Of a DNA stretch of 64,000 bases, positions 1 to 11,538 are shown piece after piece; position 1 is the first letter of the stretch, and each line of letters begins with the position of its first letter. The notes beneath the pieces were generated by a model. It worked only from the letters and a program-made list of their open reading frames with translations, ran no database searches and was not told the origin of the DNA. Source of the stretch: Sinonovacula constricta (taxonomy: Eukaryota; Mollusca; Bivalvia; Cardiida; Solecurtidae); contig CM017557.1 of NCBI GenBank assembly GCA_007844125.1, positions 66,202,103-66,266,102 on the forward strand, given 5' to 3'. The position numbers and the translations under genes are program-made.

Positions 1-118
1 ATTCTTTGTTGCATTGATAAGTTAATGGTGTATACTAAATAAGTAATTAGTACAATCAGTATAAGTTTACAAATACATTTAACTGAACACAATTATTAGG
101 CTAAACAAAAAATTGCGA

Positions 119-346
119 AAGGGGAAGTTCGATGTTAGAGATTTGTCCGGTTTAAGCACCACAAGTCGGTCCGTATTGCCGACTGATCGTTCCAATGCGG
201 TAACTGTCGTGTTTGCTTTTTTGGTTAAATAACTAATCACAGATTTTTCTCACTTTTACAATTGGCTTGCATTTGAATACCTTCATACTGTGTCTTTTCA
301 GATGTCGGTATATGTTGCAATGCTCATAGGACTTTGTAATATATTC
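119..346 (+). repeat. Rep-A copy 1 (first of three head-to-tail)
   Basis: Matches the other Rep-A copies from a degraded TTAGAG...GGTTTAAGCACC block, through the hairpin CAGTCGG...CCGACTG region and the CGGTAACTGTCG block, to the GCTCATAGGACTTTGT end. It is the start of a head-to-tail run continuing to 1310. The family has no recognised protein, tRNA head or clear terminal inverted repeat, so its class (LINE tail, SINE-like or MITE-like) is unresolved. The start is approximate because this copy is diverged at the 5' side. Confidence 0.75.
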
Positions 347-437
347 TAACTGTTGCTTATAAAAATGTGCATTTTAAACATTTACAAAAAAGATGACCTA
401 CCTTCTTTACCATAGTTAGTAAAACGGTATTAACATA

Positions 438-719
438 GTACTTCTCCCTCTTCGAAATACCACGTGGACATCATTTTTTCATTATGTCACTTATTTTATG
501 ATGTCATAACTTATCTAAGAAAACGTCAGCGCTTGAACATTCTATTTTTAAATTGATCGGTTTTCTTTTCATTGCTTGCATTTGAGAAACCCCTCAGGAA
601 GTGAGGTTAGAGCTCTGTAAAACTGGTTTAAGCACCGACTGACCGTTCTAGGGCGGCTCATCACAGATTTATTCTTGCTTTTACATTTGGCTTGCATGTT
701 AAGACATTTGTTCTGTACA
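438..719 (+). repeat. Rep-A copy 2 (internally shortened)
   Basis: Follows copy 1 in the same orientation. It carries the GTGGACAT...GATGTCATAAC and TTTTCATTGCTTGCATTTGAG blocks and the GAGGTTAGAGCTCTGTAAAAC block. The segment between GCACC and GACTGACCG that forms the hairpin loop in other copies is missing. Compared with copy 3 it is an internal-deletion derivative. Confidence 0.75.
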
Positions 720-1310
720 TTTTCGTGCATGTAATCTATGTTTAATTTATCCCATAAGAAATGTAACGTGTATTTCCTTTGATGGACATTGGACTTTGGT
801 TCTTCAATTCCATCTTTACATGAACAGGATGCTACAACCATTTATTCGTCTCTGTTTGTTCATGATTCGGAAAGTTAATTTTATTGATAGTCAAACATTT
901 TTGTGTAGATTTGCAAATCGAAATAATACCATATTCTTTTCTAAACACTATGTGGACATTATTGTTCAATGACGTCACTACTTTCGTCATAACTTATAGA
1001 AAATATCAGCGCTTGTACATTTTGTATTCAAATAGATCGTTTTTCTTTTCATTGCTTGCATTTAAGAAACTCGTCAGGAGGTGCTAGGTTAGAGCTCTGT
1101 AAAACCAATTTAAGCACCTCAGTCGGTTCACATTGCCGACTGACCCTTTCAAGGCGGTTACTGTCGGGTTTGCTCTTTTTGTTAAATGACTCATCAAAAA
1201 TTTGTTCTTACTTTTTGCTTGGCTTTGCATGTGATATACCTTTGCTCTGTGCCTTTTCGGAGTTTGGTATATGTTACAATGCTCATAGGACTTTGCCATA
1301 TTTCCTTATT
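720..1310 (+). repeat. Rep-A copy 3 (longest copy)
   Basis: The longest copy in the window, about 590 bp. It begins at CGTGCATGTAATCTATGTT, which is also where the 50.8 kb copy begins. It passes through a perfect TGACGTCA octamer (970-977), the AGGTTAGAGCTCTGTAAAAC block and the CCGACTGACC block, and ends near GGACTTTGCCATATTTCCTTA. Reverse-strand frames across this copy encode residues also seen in other copies (KRANPTVTAL-like). That shows shared ancestry of the repeat and is not evidence of a gene. Confidence 0.8.
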
Positions 1311-2906
1311 AAATATAATACATATAGATGTCCGAAAATGTATTATCTTTGAGTGTCAGTTTCTAACAAGTTTTTTTTGGACAAGATAAATGATCAATAA
1401 AGTTTATTGATTTAAACCTTTCCAACGCTGCGTATTTTAATGTATGCATATATACTTTTTATATCTTTACTATTCAATTACTATTCTGATTTCAATTAAT
1501 GTTGTGGGTTTTTTTTTCTTCCGTTATAAATGCCCTATGAATGAAGCATTACTTTCGAGTCTGCCATCGGGTGCATGCTTTTGTTTATGTTACGCGGTAG
1601 TTTATACCCTGTATCTGATTTATTGCTGATAAGTGTATGACGGTTGGCTGTATGTGGAAATATGTATATATTTATGTAGTTTATAGTTTCCACCTTGGAA
1701 TATCAGACACTTAATTAAATAGGGCAACATATGCTGCACTTAGAGTTGTAGTCATACAACAATGTACGTGTAATTCCTCGGTTCCACGCCGTAGATTCGA
1801 GTCCCGGTCGACCCGAAAACCTAATGTGGGATGATCTGACATGTGGTTTGCCCTTGAGTTTATTCCGATACTTGTCTGGGTTCCTAGATCAAAACATAAT
1901 AGCTTTTCGTCGTAATAGTAAATTTAGTTGTGTCGTAATTGTATAAAACCACATACAGAAAGACAATTTGATGAGATATCCATATTTATGAATTTTGAAA
2001 TTTTCGTGACTTTTTAATCACAAAAAATAACGTACTGCTGGTAACTGTGTGAATTGTGGTTGTGTATAGACTTGTGTATATGCAATTTATACGCTCACAT
2101 TTTTACCGTTTTTATATGACATGCTCTCAATTTACTGCAGGTGTATATATCAAAGTATATATTGTTGAACTGTGCATGCGTTATATCACACGCACTTAGC
2201 TGCTGATAAATGCATGTGAATTGCTTGGTGATCTAAATAAACATGTAATGCACGTTACAGTTCTAGTTTATTTAAACCACGGACTCCATGGATCATGTAC
2301 CGATAAAAATGCCGGCAGATCTATGCGCGTTTTAAATTTTCAGTTTTATGTCACACGCACCTAACTGACTGCTGACAAATGCGTGTATGTTGCTTTGTGT
2401 GTAGGATCTAGGTATATACATGTATATGTAACTGATAAGCCAGCCACATGGCCGATTCTGAGTTACGGAGCCGACCTCTGATAGGTCCCTGACCGAGACC
2501 AGTGGGGTGATAAGCTGATCACGTGACGTATACCGTGATAAGCTGGTCACGGGACTTATTCCATAGGAAAGGAATGAAAAATGAATTTAATATATGATGA
2601 AAATGTATATCAAACCCATTCATTTTCTGGCTGAGATTATTAAGATAGCATAAACATAATGCTCGTTTGTTTATGTTAAAGGTTCCATTAAAAGTATATA
2701 CTTATAGGAATGTTTACTATTTTTAAAAGAATGTATAATTTAACCAATATTTTAGTTCTAGACGAGGCGGTTAATGCTGCATTTACTTCTAATTCACTTA
2801 GCAAACAACTTGCATGTTACTTCACTAAGTTATCCTGGCATCAGGTCTCCAATCAAGGAACTACCGTTAAACTGACCGATGATGATGGTCTTCTTTGGAA
2901 AGAGAT
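1311..2906. other. Unassigned AT-rich stretch with local duplications
   Basis: No supported gene. The piece at 1785-1885 has a tRNA B-box-like GATTCGAGTCCCGG and downstream text resembling SINE-C, so it is probably a decayed SINE fragment. Two diverged copies of a ~70-bp block (TCACACGCAC...CTGCTGA...AATGC) lie at 2181-2250 and 2345-2412. Two copies of a ~27-bp unit, GTGATAAGCTGRTCACG, lie at 2506-2560, and each can fold on its own GTGA/TCAC arms. Confidence 0.6.
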
Positions 2907-3204
2907 TGTTTGTTTATTGGGTTTTATCGTCTCACCAACAGTATTTCAGTTATCCGGAGACGGTGTCCACTTGAAACAGATATAGTGCTGCCTTCACTGT
3001 GTATTCCATGAACACCTGGCATAATACCACACCCAGTCAGATTAACCTGACAACGGGCCAACCAGTCGTCGAACTACCCTCATATTTGCTTGAGCGTTAG
3101 CAAGGGAGCTATACCAATACAACTTTGGTATGTCGCGGTCCGGGATCAAACCCGGGGCCTCCCGTACCTGGAGCCGACGCTCTTCCGACTGCGCGACCAG
3201 GTCC
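2907..3204 (-). mobile_element. SINE-B, near full-length, tRNA-headed
   Basis: Read on the minus strand it starts with a tRNA-like head beginning GGACCTGGTCGCGCAGTCGG. The pol III A-box-like region is followed by a B box in the CCCGGGTTTGATCCCGG segment. The body is shared with the copies at 13.1, 15.7 and 21.2 kb: CTCAAGCAAAT, GGTAGTTC, the GGTGTTCAT...GTGGACACC hairpin core and a GTTGGTGAGACGATAAA-like end. SINEs are non-coding and are moved by LINE enzymes. The translated frames over this stretch are artefacts. Confidence 0.85.
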
Positions 3205-4712
<1,508 letters not shown>

Positions 4713-6511
4713 CAGAGATACCGACATTTTTATTACATATTATATTGTATAATGATGTAATTATATATTATATTAATCAGGCTTATATAAATATTTATAC
4801 AAATATTGTGAATCCATCCCACTCAGCCAATTCGGTTGGTTCGACACAGCACGATTTGCATGTGGGGTATTAACATTTTACTATAATATAATTTTAGTTA
4901 CAATAGCATCAGCATCCAACACTGCGTACATGAAGCCTTATCTTTGTGAATTACTAGTATTCCTTGGACTGAATTTTCATCATCGATAACACATTCATGA
5001 TTATCTGCTCCCAACTTTCTGTGTAAAACACAGCTAACGAACAAAATCTACTGATAAACATTTTGTAGCAAATTGTGTCGAGAATGGGCTGATCTTAGAT
5101 CTACACCATTTGTCTAAAAATAATTAATTCGTTTAAAGCGGACTAAGAGCTAATAACCACAGGTTTTCAAGGGGATTTTTGCGATGCATGTTCTTATTGG
5201 CAGTAAGGCAGAAGATTGCAACGCTTTCTGACTTCAAAGTACTTTAATTGAAAACAAACATATGTACCGAAAAGTTCCGATTTTACGCGAAACTGTCACG
5301 GATTTCCGTGATGATTAATCGTCGAATGCGGTAAATGATTTTAAAAGGTGAGCAATGTCTAAGGAGTTTTGTATGGCAACACCTGTAGGTTGCAGAAGTA
5401 CATTTGGCAGTTGTAGCAGAAGCCGTGCAATAGAAGAAGTGAAAGTGATAGCTAACGGTGTAGATTTGTGTTGTTATTGCTGTTGTTTCTAGTGTAGTGA
5501 CGTTGATGCTGTTTGTTCCTTTCTTGCTTATTGTTGCTGGTATTGTTGTTGTCGTTTTTGTTGATGTTTCTGCTGTTTCTATACATTGTTGTGGTTGTGT
5601 TTGCTTCTGTTGGTATTGTTGTCGTAGTTAATGTTAGTGCTGTCTATGTTGTTGTTGTTATTTTTGTAGTAGTAGCTGTTAGCTGTTCTTTTTCGTTTTG
5701 AAAAAAGAAGTTATTTACAGAGCAACCTATGAACGGTGAATCATGCTGCCACTTATGCTAATAAATTTAGCGCACGTGTTGCGCAGCGATGACTGTTACC
5801 CCATTCAAATCAATATAACTCGTGATTTGCACGTGATTCCTTACCGACCGGAATAGATTTATCATTTCGTTATTTTTTGTATTGAAGTAAATCTAGCTAC
5901 ACACCTTTAGCTATTTTATAAACCCAGTTACACCTGTCTGTGCTTTTTAAAACCATGGGAGTTGTAGTCGAAATAAAAACTCAAATTCTAATAGAATATC
6001 TTTTTATCGGTTAAGACTTTTCGGTTATATTTAGAAAAAAATATAAAACGTAAGCCGGCCACTGACAAGAATCAATTCTACTAGAGCTATTCTGAGAACT
6101 TCATTGGGTAAGCAACAGCTTTTAACTGTGATTTCCTACATGACAGTAAGCTTTTCAGGCATAAAACGGTTCTTGCCGTATCGGCTTTAAAATGGAAATC
6201 CGATTCCTCTAATTAGGATGCTGTTATCACACTAATTAACGTCACGTATTTAAGGTGGAGTGCAATGTGATTGTGATTGTACAATAAACATGTCTATGAC
6301 AATGACGTCAAAGGTCCGCTCAAAGATGAAGAGATTGGTTCCATTTCTTTGAAAGCAGGCAAAAGAGAAAATATTGCCGTATTTTTGCCATAATAAATAG
6401 AAACTTAATGGAGTAAAATTGAAAGTTTATAATGTATGTCTCCATTAGGGAAAATCACTAACATTCATTTATGAATATATTTTAAATGGCACTTGTATCG
6501 ACTGACCATGG
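4713..6511. other. Unassigned stretch with TTG-rich patch
   Basis: No supported gene. From about 5465 to 5695 the plus strand is an imperfect TTG/GTT-rich tract giving a Val/Leu/Phe-rich artefact frame. The rest is AT-rich sequence without recognisable repeat or RNA features. Confidence 0.6.
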
Positions 6512-6855
6512 TTAGAGGTGGTATCCAACAGTTTGAATCAATTATCTTCCTCAAATAATCAGTCATTGTTACCGAAAAAGATCTTGCAAAATGCTATTGC
6601 AAAATTGCTATTCATTGACGCCTTAGATCACGTGAACAGTGAACAATAAATCCCCATTCGTCATTGCAAACAGGTAATTCCTATTTGAGCTACGCTGCGG
6701 AGATAGCTAACTTACGTTTGTGATCGCGTTATATCGTCATCCGGGTAGTTTGCGCTGACGTTCTTATCTTCTTTAGTAGAGATCACGATAGAGCGTATTT
6801 ATAGTTTAAAAAGACTAAATAATTAGATCGCTTTTTTAAAAAATGTCTTTACTTA
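6512..6855 (+). mobile_element. MITE-D copy 1, 3'-truncated
   Basis: Starts with the family terminus AGAGGTGGTATCCAACAGTTTG. It continues through the blocks CCTTAGATCACGTGAACAGTGAA and AGCTACGCTGCGGAGATAGC to a TATTTATAG block, then fades before the 3' inverted terminus. No TTAA is preserved at its left end. A SINE-H insertion follows about 50 bp downstream. Confidence 0.75.
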
Positions 6856-6900
6856 GACTTAAGTATGCAGAAATAATGCCTCAATTCTCCACCAAAAAAG

Positions 6901-7176
6901 GGATTGGGATTTGCCGGCATTTTTGCCGATACTGTGCAGAGACATTTCTATCATTATAGGACAGGGGCACTTCTGAGGTGCCCAGGGGCTGCACCCGGCC
7001 GGTTCATTATACTGACACCGACGAGTCAGGCGTAATGCTGTCCCCTTAGCCCCGAGCCTTAGGAGGGAAGTAACGTCTACCAACTTTAAAGTCTCTGGTT
7101 TGACCCGGCCGGGGTTTGAACCCGCGACCTCCCGATCCGCAAGCCGACGCTCTACCAACTGAGCTATTGCGGTCGG
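6901..7176 (-). mobile_element. SINE-H copy 1, intact tRNA-like head
   Basis: On the minus strand the element starts with a clear tRNA-like head. The A box TAGCTCAGTTGG is complementary to 7155-7166 and the B box GGGTTCAAACCC is complementary to 7112-7123. A body follows containing GTGTCAGTATAATGAACCGG and CTGGGCACCTCAGAAGTGCC. It ends with ATGCCGGCAAATCCCAATCC, the start of an AATCCC-type tail. The translated frame reading AIAQLVERRLADREVAGSNP is the familiar spurious product of tRNA-like SINE heads and is not a protein. CCACCAAAAAAG (6889-6900) and CCACAAAAAAG (7212-7222) look like a slightly diverged target duplication. Confidence 0.88.
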
Positions 7177-7215
7177 TGCCCACTGGTGCTCAGTGGTAGA
7201 ATGCTCGCCTGCCAC
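7177..7215 (+). other. tRNA-Gly(GCC) 5'-half-like fragment
   Basis: The plus strand reads GCCCACTGGTGCTCAGTGG followed by TAGAATGCTCGCCTGCCAC. From known animal tRNA-Gly(GCC), this matches the 5' half through the D arm and anticodon stem to the anticodon loop, where similarity stops and A-rich sequence begins. The 3' half with the T arm is absent, so it is not a tRNA gene. It abuts the 5' end of SINE-H in the opposite orientation and lies inside the presumed target duplication. Confidence 0.7.
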
Positions 7216-7600
7216 AAAAAAGTGAAAAAAAAAGTTACATGAATTGGATATAGGCATTACAACATCCCGTCAATATTGATTTGAACACCCTATGTTTTAC
7301 TATGTAATACGTCATAGAAAAAACGACACGCCAAAGAACAGCTTTTAGACCTCCTCGGCAGGAGTTGTTTACCCCAACCGGGAGTCGAACCAACAAGGTG
7401 AATAGTTTAGAAATAAAGTCGGCGTTTCTAACTGCACGTTCACGGTGGGGGGGATGAGAGTGACGCGTTTATGACTTTTTTTCTTATTAGGCAAGTTAAA
7501 GGACATTTGTCTTTATGTGGCAAAACGTGAGTAAATTAGGACAATTATTTTTATTTCGTTTTGTTTTTGTTACATCACACCAACAAAACTATGGTCATAT
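7216..7600. other. Unassigned stretch with SINE-like scrap
   Basis: No gene seen. CCAACCGGGAGTCGAACCAAC near 7373-7393 resembles an inverted tRNA B box and may be a small SINE remnant. The rest is AT-rich. Confidence 0.5.
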
Positions 7601-7739
7601 TGCCGACGTTCAGCTAATCATTGGTGGAGGAAGACCTCAGACGTAAAAAACCACCGGAGCACTGCAGGTTAGCTGGAAAATCTCCTCAATCAAAGTTCTT
7701 GCACACACGCGACTCTAACCGCCCGATCACGGGCGCCCC
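7601..7739 (-). mobile_element. SINE-C fragment
   Basis: On the minus strand it starts AGGGGCGCCCGTGATCGGGC. Body blocks shared with the other SINE-C copies follow, such as the GTGGTT-like segment, GTCTTCCTCCACCAATGAT and the ACGTCGGCA end. The head region is shortened relative to the 16.3 and 34.3 kb copies. Confidence 0.75.
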
Positions 7740-8114
7740 TGATAAATATTTAAGAAAGAAGCATAATATAAGGTCAAATCAATCTATCATTGCCGATGAT
7801 CACAGACACCTATACTGACTCATCATAATTCAGAAGGTCACGTGCTTTCGCTGATTATTTACAGTTATTGATACTCAAAGCGGACCCCGGGTGATCGCCC
7901 TCGTTAAATTTAAGTACGAACAGCTACAGGCCGAGTGTGAACAGCCGGGTTTCGTACTCTGTGCTTAATTAGCTCAATTATCACAAGAGCTAATTTACAT
8001 TGTTGTGAAAGATAATATTTGCATATGAGCATAACCAGGGTTATTCTAGCGAAGATTGTTTACAGGTGTTTCAACAAGAACCGGCTGTCAAGCTGCGCCG
8101 AGGAAGCTATTTCT

Positions 8115-8270
8115 GGGGCGCCCGTGACCGAGCGTTTAGATCCCTGTAGGGGGGGGGGGGGGGGGAGGTGGGCGAACACTTAAATGCGGGTAGGGCTTCC
8201 AGTTCGCATGCAGAGCGCCAGTGGATCTACCTTGACTTTTGTCCGCGGTCTGGCTCAGCAATTTCTATCT
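8115..8270 (+). mobile_element. SINE-C fragment interrupted by poly-G
   Basis: Starts GGGGCGCCCGTGACCGAGCG. An 18-nt run of G (about 8149-8166) follows, then body text resembling GGTCTTCCAG...TGCGCCGGTGGTTCTACC...TTGTCCGG of other copies. The tRNA head is truncated by the G run, which probably expanded within the element. Confidence 0.65.
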
Positions 8271-8913
8271 TGGCGTTGCCAAAAAAAAATGTACCGATTC
8301 CATGTTTTCAATACTAATCCGCAACTAATTCATTGCTATCAAAAGCTGGTTTTACGCACATTATAATTCTTATTAATTTAAAAGAAATAGTAATTGCAAA
8401 GAAACAACTTTAAGCATCTTGAACACGATAAATTAATAAATAGTAATCACCAAGTAGAGTAGACTAACAAACTAACAGCTCCCAGCGAAAGCTGACTTAA
8501 CTAGTTCTACAAATATTGTATTTTGCCAAAACCTTGTAAAGTCGTGATTCGTTGGCTGTGGTGTTAAAACTTTTCTGAAGTCAGGTGCGTATCTGGGCCG
8601 TTTTAGAAATTACGCGCTATCACAAGGTGGTCTGGGGACATGCGTATGTGAAACACACGCTAAATAATAGATTTATAAACTCTAGCATGTTTGTTATTGC
8701 ACACGTAATGTTCAGCAATCACGTTTGTTGTGAGTTGAGAACAACACAAACAGCCTCGGACTATTATGATAGTGCTTCTTTGTTTACTTTTCTAAACGAA
8801 TAAAGGTCGCGTTCTTTTGATAACTCAACTTCCGTTTAAAATATGTCTGCAATTGGGATGGTATTGGCAATCAAGTAATATCCTTATTCGGCTTTTCTTC
8901 GAATCTTTGTGAA

Positions 8914-9054
8914 ATGGCTGAGGTGTTCCGAGTGTCGTGGAATCTGGATAACCGGGACAGACCGCGTGCAATACGGGAATACTGGCATGTTACAGACGAC
9001 TATCAAACATTTGCTACATTAAAACATCGATGTCAAACGTCAATCCTTATCTGA
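8914..9054 (+). CDS. Short open frame of unknown status (46 aa)
   Basis: An ATG frame in a comparatively CpG-containing patch begins MAEVFRVSWNLDNRDRPR and stops after 46 codons. Composition is protein-like, with charged residues and Trp, unlike the repeat-derived frames nearby. It could be a first exon or chance. No strong GT donor was found, no homology is recognised and it sits directly upstream of the (TAG)n tract. Treat as a weak candidate. Confidence 0.2.
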   Translation: MAEVFRVSWNLDNRDRPRAIREYWHVTDDYQTFATLKHRCQTSILI

Positions 9055-9105
9055 AAGCTCAGCAGACGGCCGAGTCATGGCGGCCTGTGTTTTACGCTAA
9101 TTGTA

Positions 9106-9449
9106 GTTGTAGTTGTAGTAGTAGTAGTAGTAGTAGCGGCAGAAGCAGCAGTTGTAGTAGTAGCAGCAGTAGCAGTAGTAGTAGTAGTGATAGTGGTAGT
9201 AGTAGTAGTAGTAGTTGTAGTAGTAGTAGTTGTTGTTGTTGTATTAGCAGCAGCAGCAACAGTTGTAGTAGAAGCAGTAGTAGTAATAGTAGTAGTAGTA
9301 GTAGTAGTAATAGTTGTAGTAGCGGCAGCAGCAGTTGTAGTAGTAGCAGTAGCACCAGTAGTAGTTGTAGTAGTAGTAGTTGTAGTAGTAGTAGTAGTAA
9401 TAGTTGTTGTTGTTGCAGTAGCGGCAGCAGTTGTAGTAGTAGCAGTAGC

Positions 9450-9533
<84 letters not shown>

Positions 9534-9665
9534 TGTAGTAGTAGTAGTAGCAGCAGTAGTAGTAGTAGTTGAAGTAGCGGCAGCAGCAGCAGTTGTAGTA
9601 GTAGCAGTAGCAGCAGTAGTAGTAGTAGTTGTAGTAGCGGCAGCAGCAGCAGTTGTAGTAGTAGC

Positions 9666-9707
<42 letters not shown>

Positions 9708-9850
9708 TGTTGTTGTAGTAGCGTCAGCAGCAGCAGTTGTAGTAGTAGCAGTAGTAGCAGTAGTAGCAGAAGAAGTGGTAGTGGTGGTAGTAGTAGTAGT
9801 AGTAGTAATGGTGGTGGTTGTGGTGGTGGTGGTGTTTGTAGTTGTGGTGG
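9106..9850. repeat. Very long (TAG)n / trinucleotide tract with internal modules
   Basis: About 740 bp of almost pure trinucleotide sequence, mostly TAG/AGT with blocks of AGC, TTG and GCG. A module of the form TAGCGGCAGCAGCAGTTGTA followed by GTAGTAGCAG recurs about six times (near 9133, 9318, 9416, 9572, 9633 and 9718) between TAG runs, so the tract also has a higher-order repeat. Poly-Ser (plus) and poly-Leu or poly-Val (other frames) translations are artefacts. Confidence 0.97.
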
Positions 9851-10380
9851 TAATGGGGTATTGGTGGTGGTTATTGCATAAGATGGAGGAGAGAAAGTAG
9901 TAGAAGACGGAGCAGTGAGAATAACAAAGTTAGAAACAGTTAAAGAAGTAGTTCTAAGAAGAATACTTTGTATCTGCAAAAAAACAGCATAAGCAGCAGC
10001 ATTAGCAAAAAAAGGAGCAAAGAAACAGCATTATCAGAACCAAGGGCACATCACAAACACCAGATCACATTCGCGTCAACTAGCCCTGAGGATCCGTATT
10101 GACGGGTATAACATATAGCAAAAGGACAATAAAAACATCACCATTAAAACACTGGTAGCAAGATAGGGAGCACCATTAGCAGCAACAACAGCAGCAAATG
10201 CAAAAGAAACTAATTACTATTAGCAATAGTAAGAATACTGAATGCAACATTAGCAACAAGTCAACAATAAGGCTGCGGCGACATCAGCAGAATAATTAAC
10301 AGTAAATACAATGGTAACAGCAGCAACAAAACCAACACCAACAACCACAGTCGTAGGAACATCAACAGTAAACGCCATAC
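9851..10380. repeat. Degenerate AGC/AAC-rich continuation
   Basis: The plus strand remains rich in AGCA, AACA and AGAA trinucleotide-like words up to about 10380. This looks like a decayed extension of the preceding array. No gene evidence. Confidence 0.6.
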
Positions 10381-10384
10381 TGGC

Positions 10385-10650
10385 AGCAGCAGCAGCCTAT
10401 GGGTTTCCTCTGAGAGATCAGGACGCTGGGGCTACACGGCCCATTACGGCTGATGCTGATAAGATAGCACAGCAAGACATATCAGGAGCACGGATCAACC
10501 CGCTAAACATCCAAGATAACCGATTCCTCTTCTGTTTGCTCCAGTTTCTTACCTCATCGGCACCAAACAACCGATACCTGGCTTCTGCCAGTGTTGCACT
10601 CGTAAACTTCTAGGTTTCGAACCCGCGGCAAACCAATTAAATCTTGGCGC
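10385..10650. other. GC-richer block, possible old repeat or exon
   Basis: A GC-richer block in AT-rich surroundings. The minus strand carries GCCGCGGGTTCGAAACC, which is B-box-like, then CTGGCAGAAGCCAG, a hairpin. Both strands have open frames of ordinary composition across it, and the minus strand has a GATGAG|GTAAGAA donor-like site at about 10554. A tRNA-related repeat is more likely than an exon, because the conserved-looking element begins with the B box. Confidence 0.4.
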
Positions 10651-11063
10651 CAAAATAGTTGTTTTGGTTTATTCACTAGATTTTTCGGCACAGTGGCACA
10701 AACAAGGTCATTTAGCGCCAGCTGGGTTTTTGAGCTCAGGGGCTTTGACCTCAAATTTGATAATCATGGCAAGTTGCTGATATGTCATGTTTCAACTTTT
10801 ACTGGTAAATGACTACACAGACCTTTGTCCTGTTTTAAATTTTCGCTTTTATGATGTGCATGTGTGTGTCTTTTAAACTTCGGACGCTTGATTTTGTCTC
10901 GCTTGGGTTCCATGTTATTTATGACTCCTTCTGGGCGATATTAAACTTTGACCTCGGGTATATCAAATACCTTGCTGGTAGAATCAATGAATAACAGTTT
11001 CATTTTTGCGACAGACTGAAGTATGCAGTCTCAAACTACATGATCTTTCTAGTACTATTTGCT

Positions 11064-11538
11064 TTAAAGGTGGTACCCAAAAGCTTGGACAAAATATTTT
11101 CTTCTCAAAAAACCCAAATAAGTCATTGCCACTTAAAAAGGTCCTGCAAAATGCTGTATATTAATGTCCTAGTGAAAAGTGAAGCATAAATCCCCACTAG
11201 TGACTGCAGACTGGAATTTCCTATCTGAGCCACGCTGCGGAGACAGCTATTTATAAACTAAGAAAACCACGTGAAAACCTGCTTTTGAGATCACGTTATA
11301 CAGTTATCCCGCTTTGACATCAATATCTATTTTTAAAAAATATCATTATCGTGCTTATTTATAGATTTGGGAAAAAAACATTTAGAGGATCGTTTTCGCG
11401 ACGTGTACTGTCTAATAACATAGCGCGTGTACAAAATCATATTTACGAAAGTATGAGTTTATACAGAATTTTCACAAGATATTGGTAAGAGATTGCCGCA
11501 TGTATTGATATTGGAAAATTGTCGGATACCACCTTTAA
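11064..11538 (+). mobile_element. MITE-D copy 2, full length with TTAA ends
   Basis: Begins TTAAAGGTGGTACCC and ends GTCGGATACCACCTTTAA. The ends are inverted copies with TTAA at 11064-11067 and 11535-11538. Internal blocks include GGTCCTGCAAAATGCT, GAAGCATAAATCCCCACT, GAGCCACGCTGCGGAGACAG and TTTGACATCAATATCTATTT. At 475 bp with no coding capacity, it fits a non-autonomous DNA transposon. TTAA at both ends is what piggyBac-type enzymes produce, but the terminal bases differ from canonical piggyBac ends, so the superfamily is open. Confidence 0.88.

Noticed and set aside
970..977. TGACGTCA as a CRE enhancer of a nearby gene
   Set aside because: The octamer is an internal part of Rep-A, repeated at 51038 and 55702, so its presence is explained by the repeat.
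7100..7176. Functional tRNA gene at the SINE-H head
   Set aside because: The tRNA-like part continues into the SINE body, and an identical body follows in a second copy. It is a SINE promoter region.
6859..7257. 132-codon frame containing AIAQLVERRLADREVAGSNP
   Set aside because: This is the well-known spurious translation of a tRNA-like SINE head, and the nucleotide sequence shows A and B boxes.
9030..9979. Long poly-Ser, poly-Leu and poly-Val open frames (up to about 295 codons)
   Set aside because: They are produced by the (TAG)n trinucleotide tract in different frames on both strands. No start context, domain or unique sequence supports a protein.
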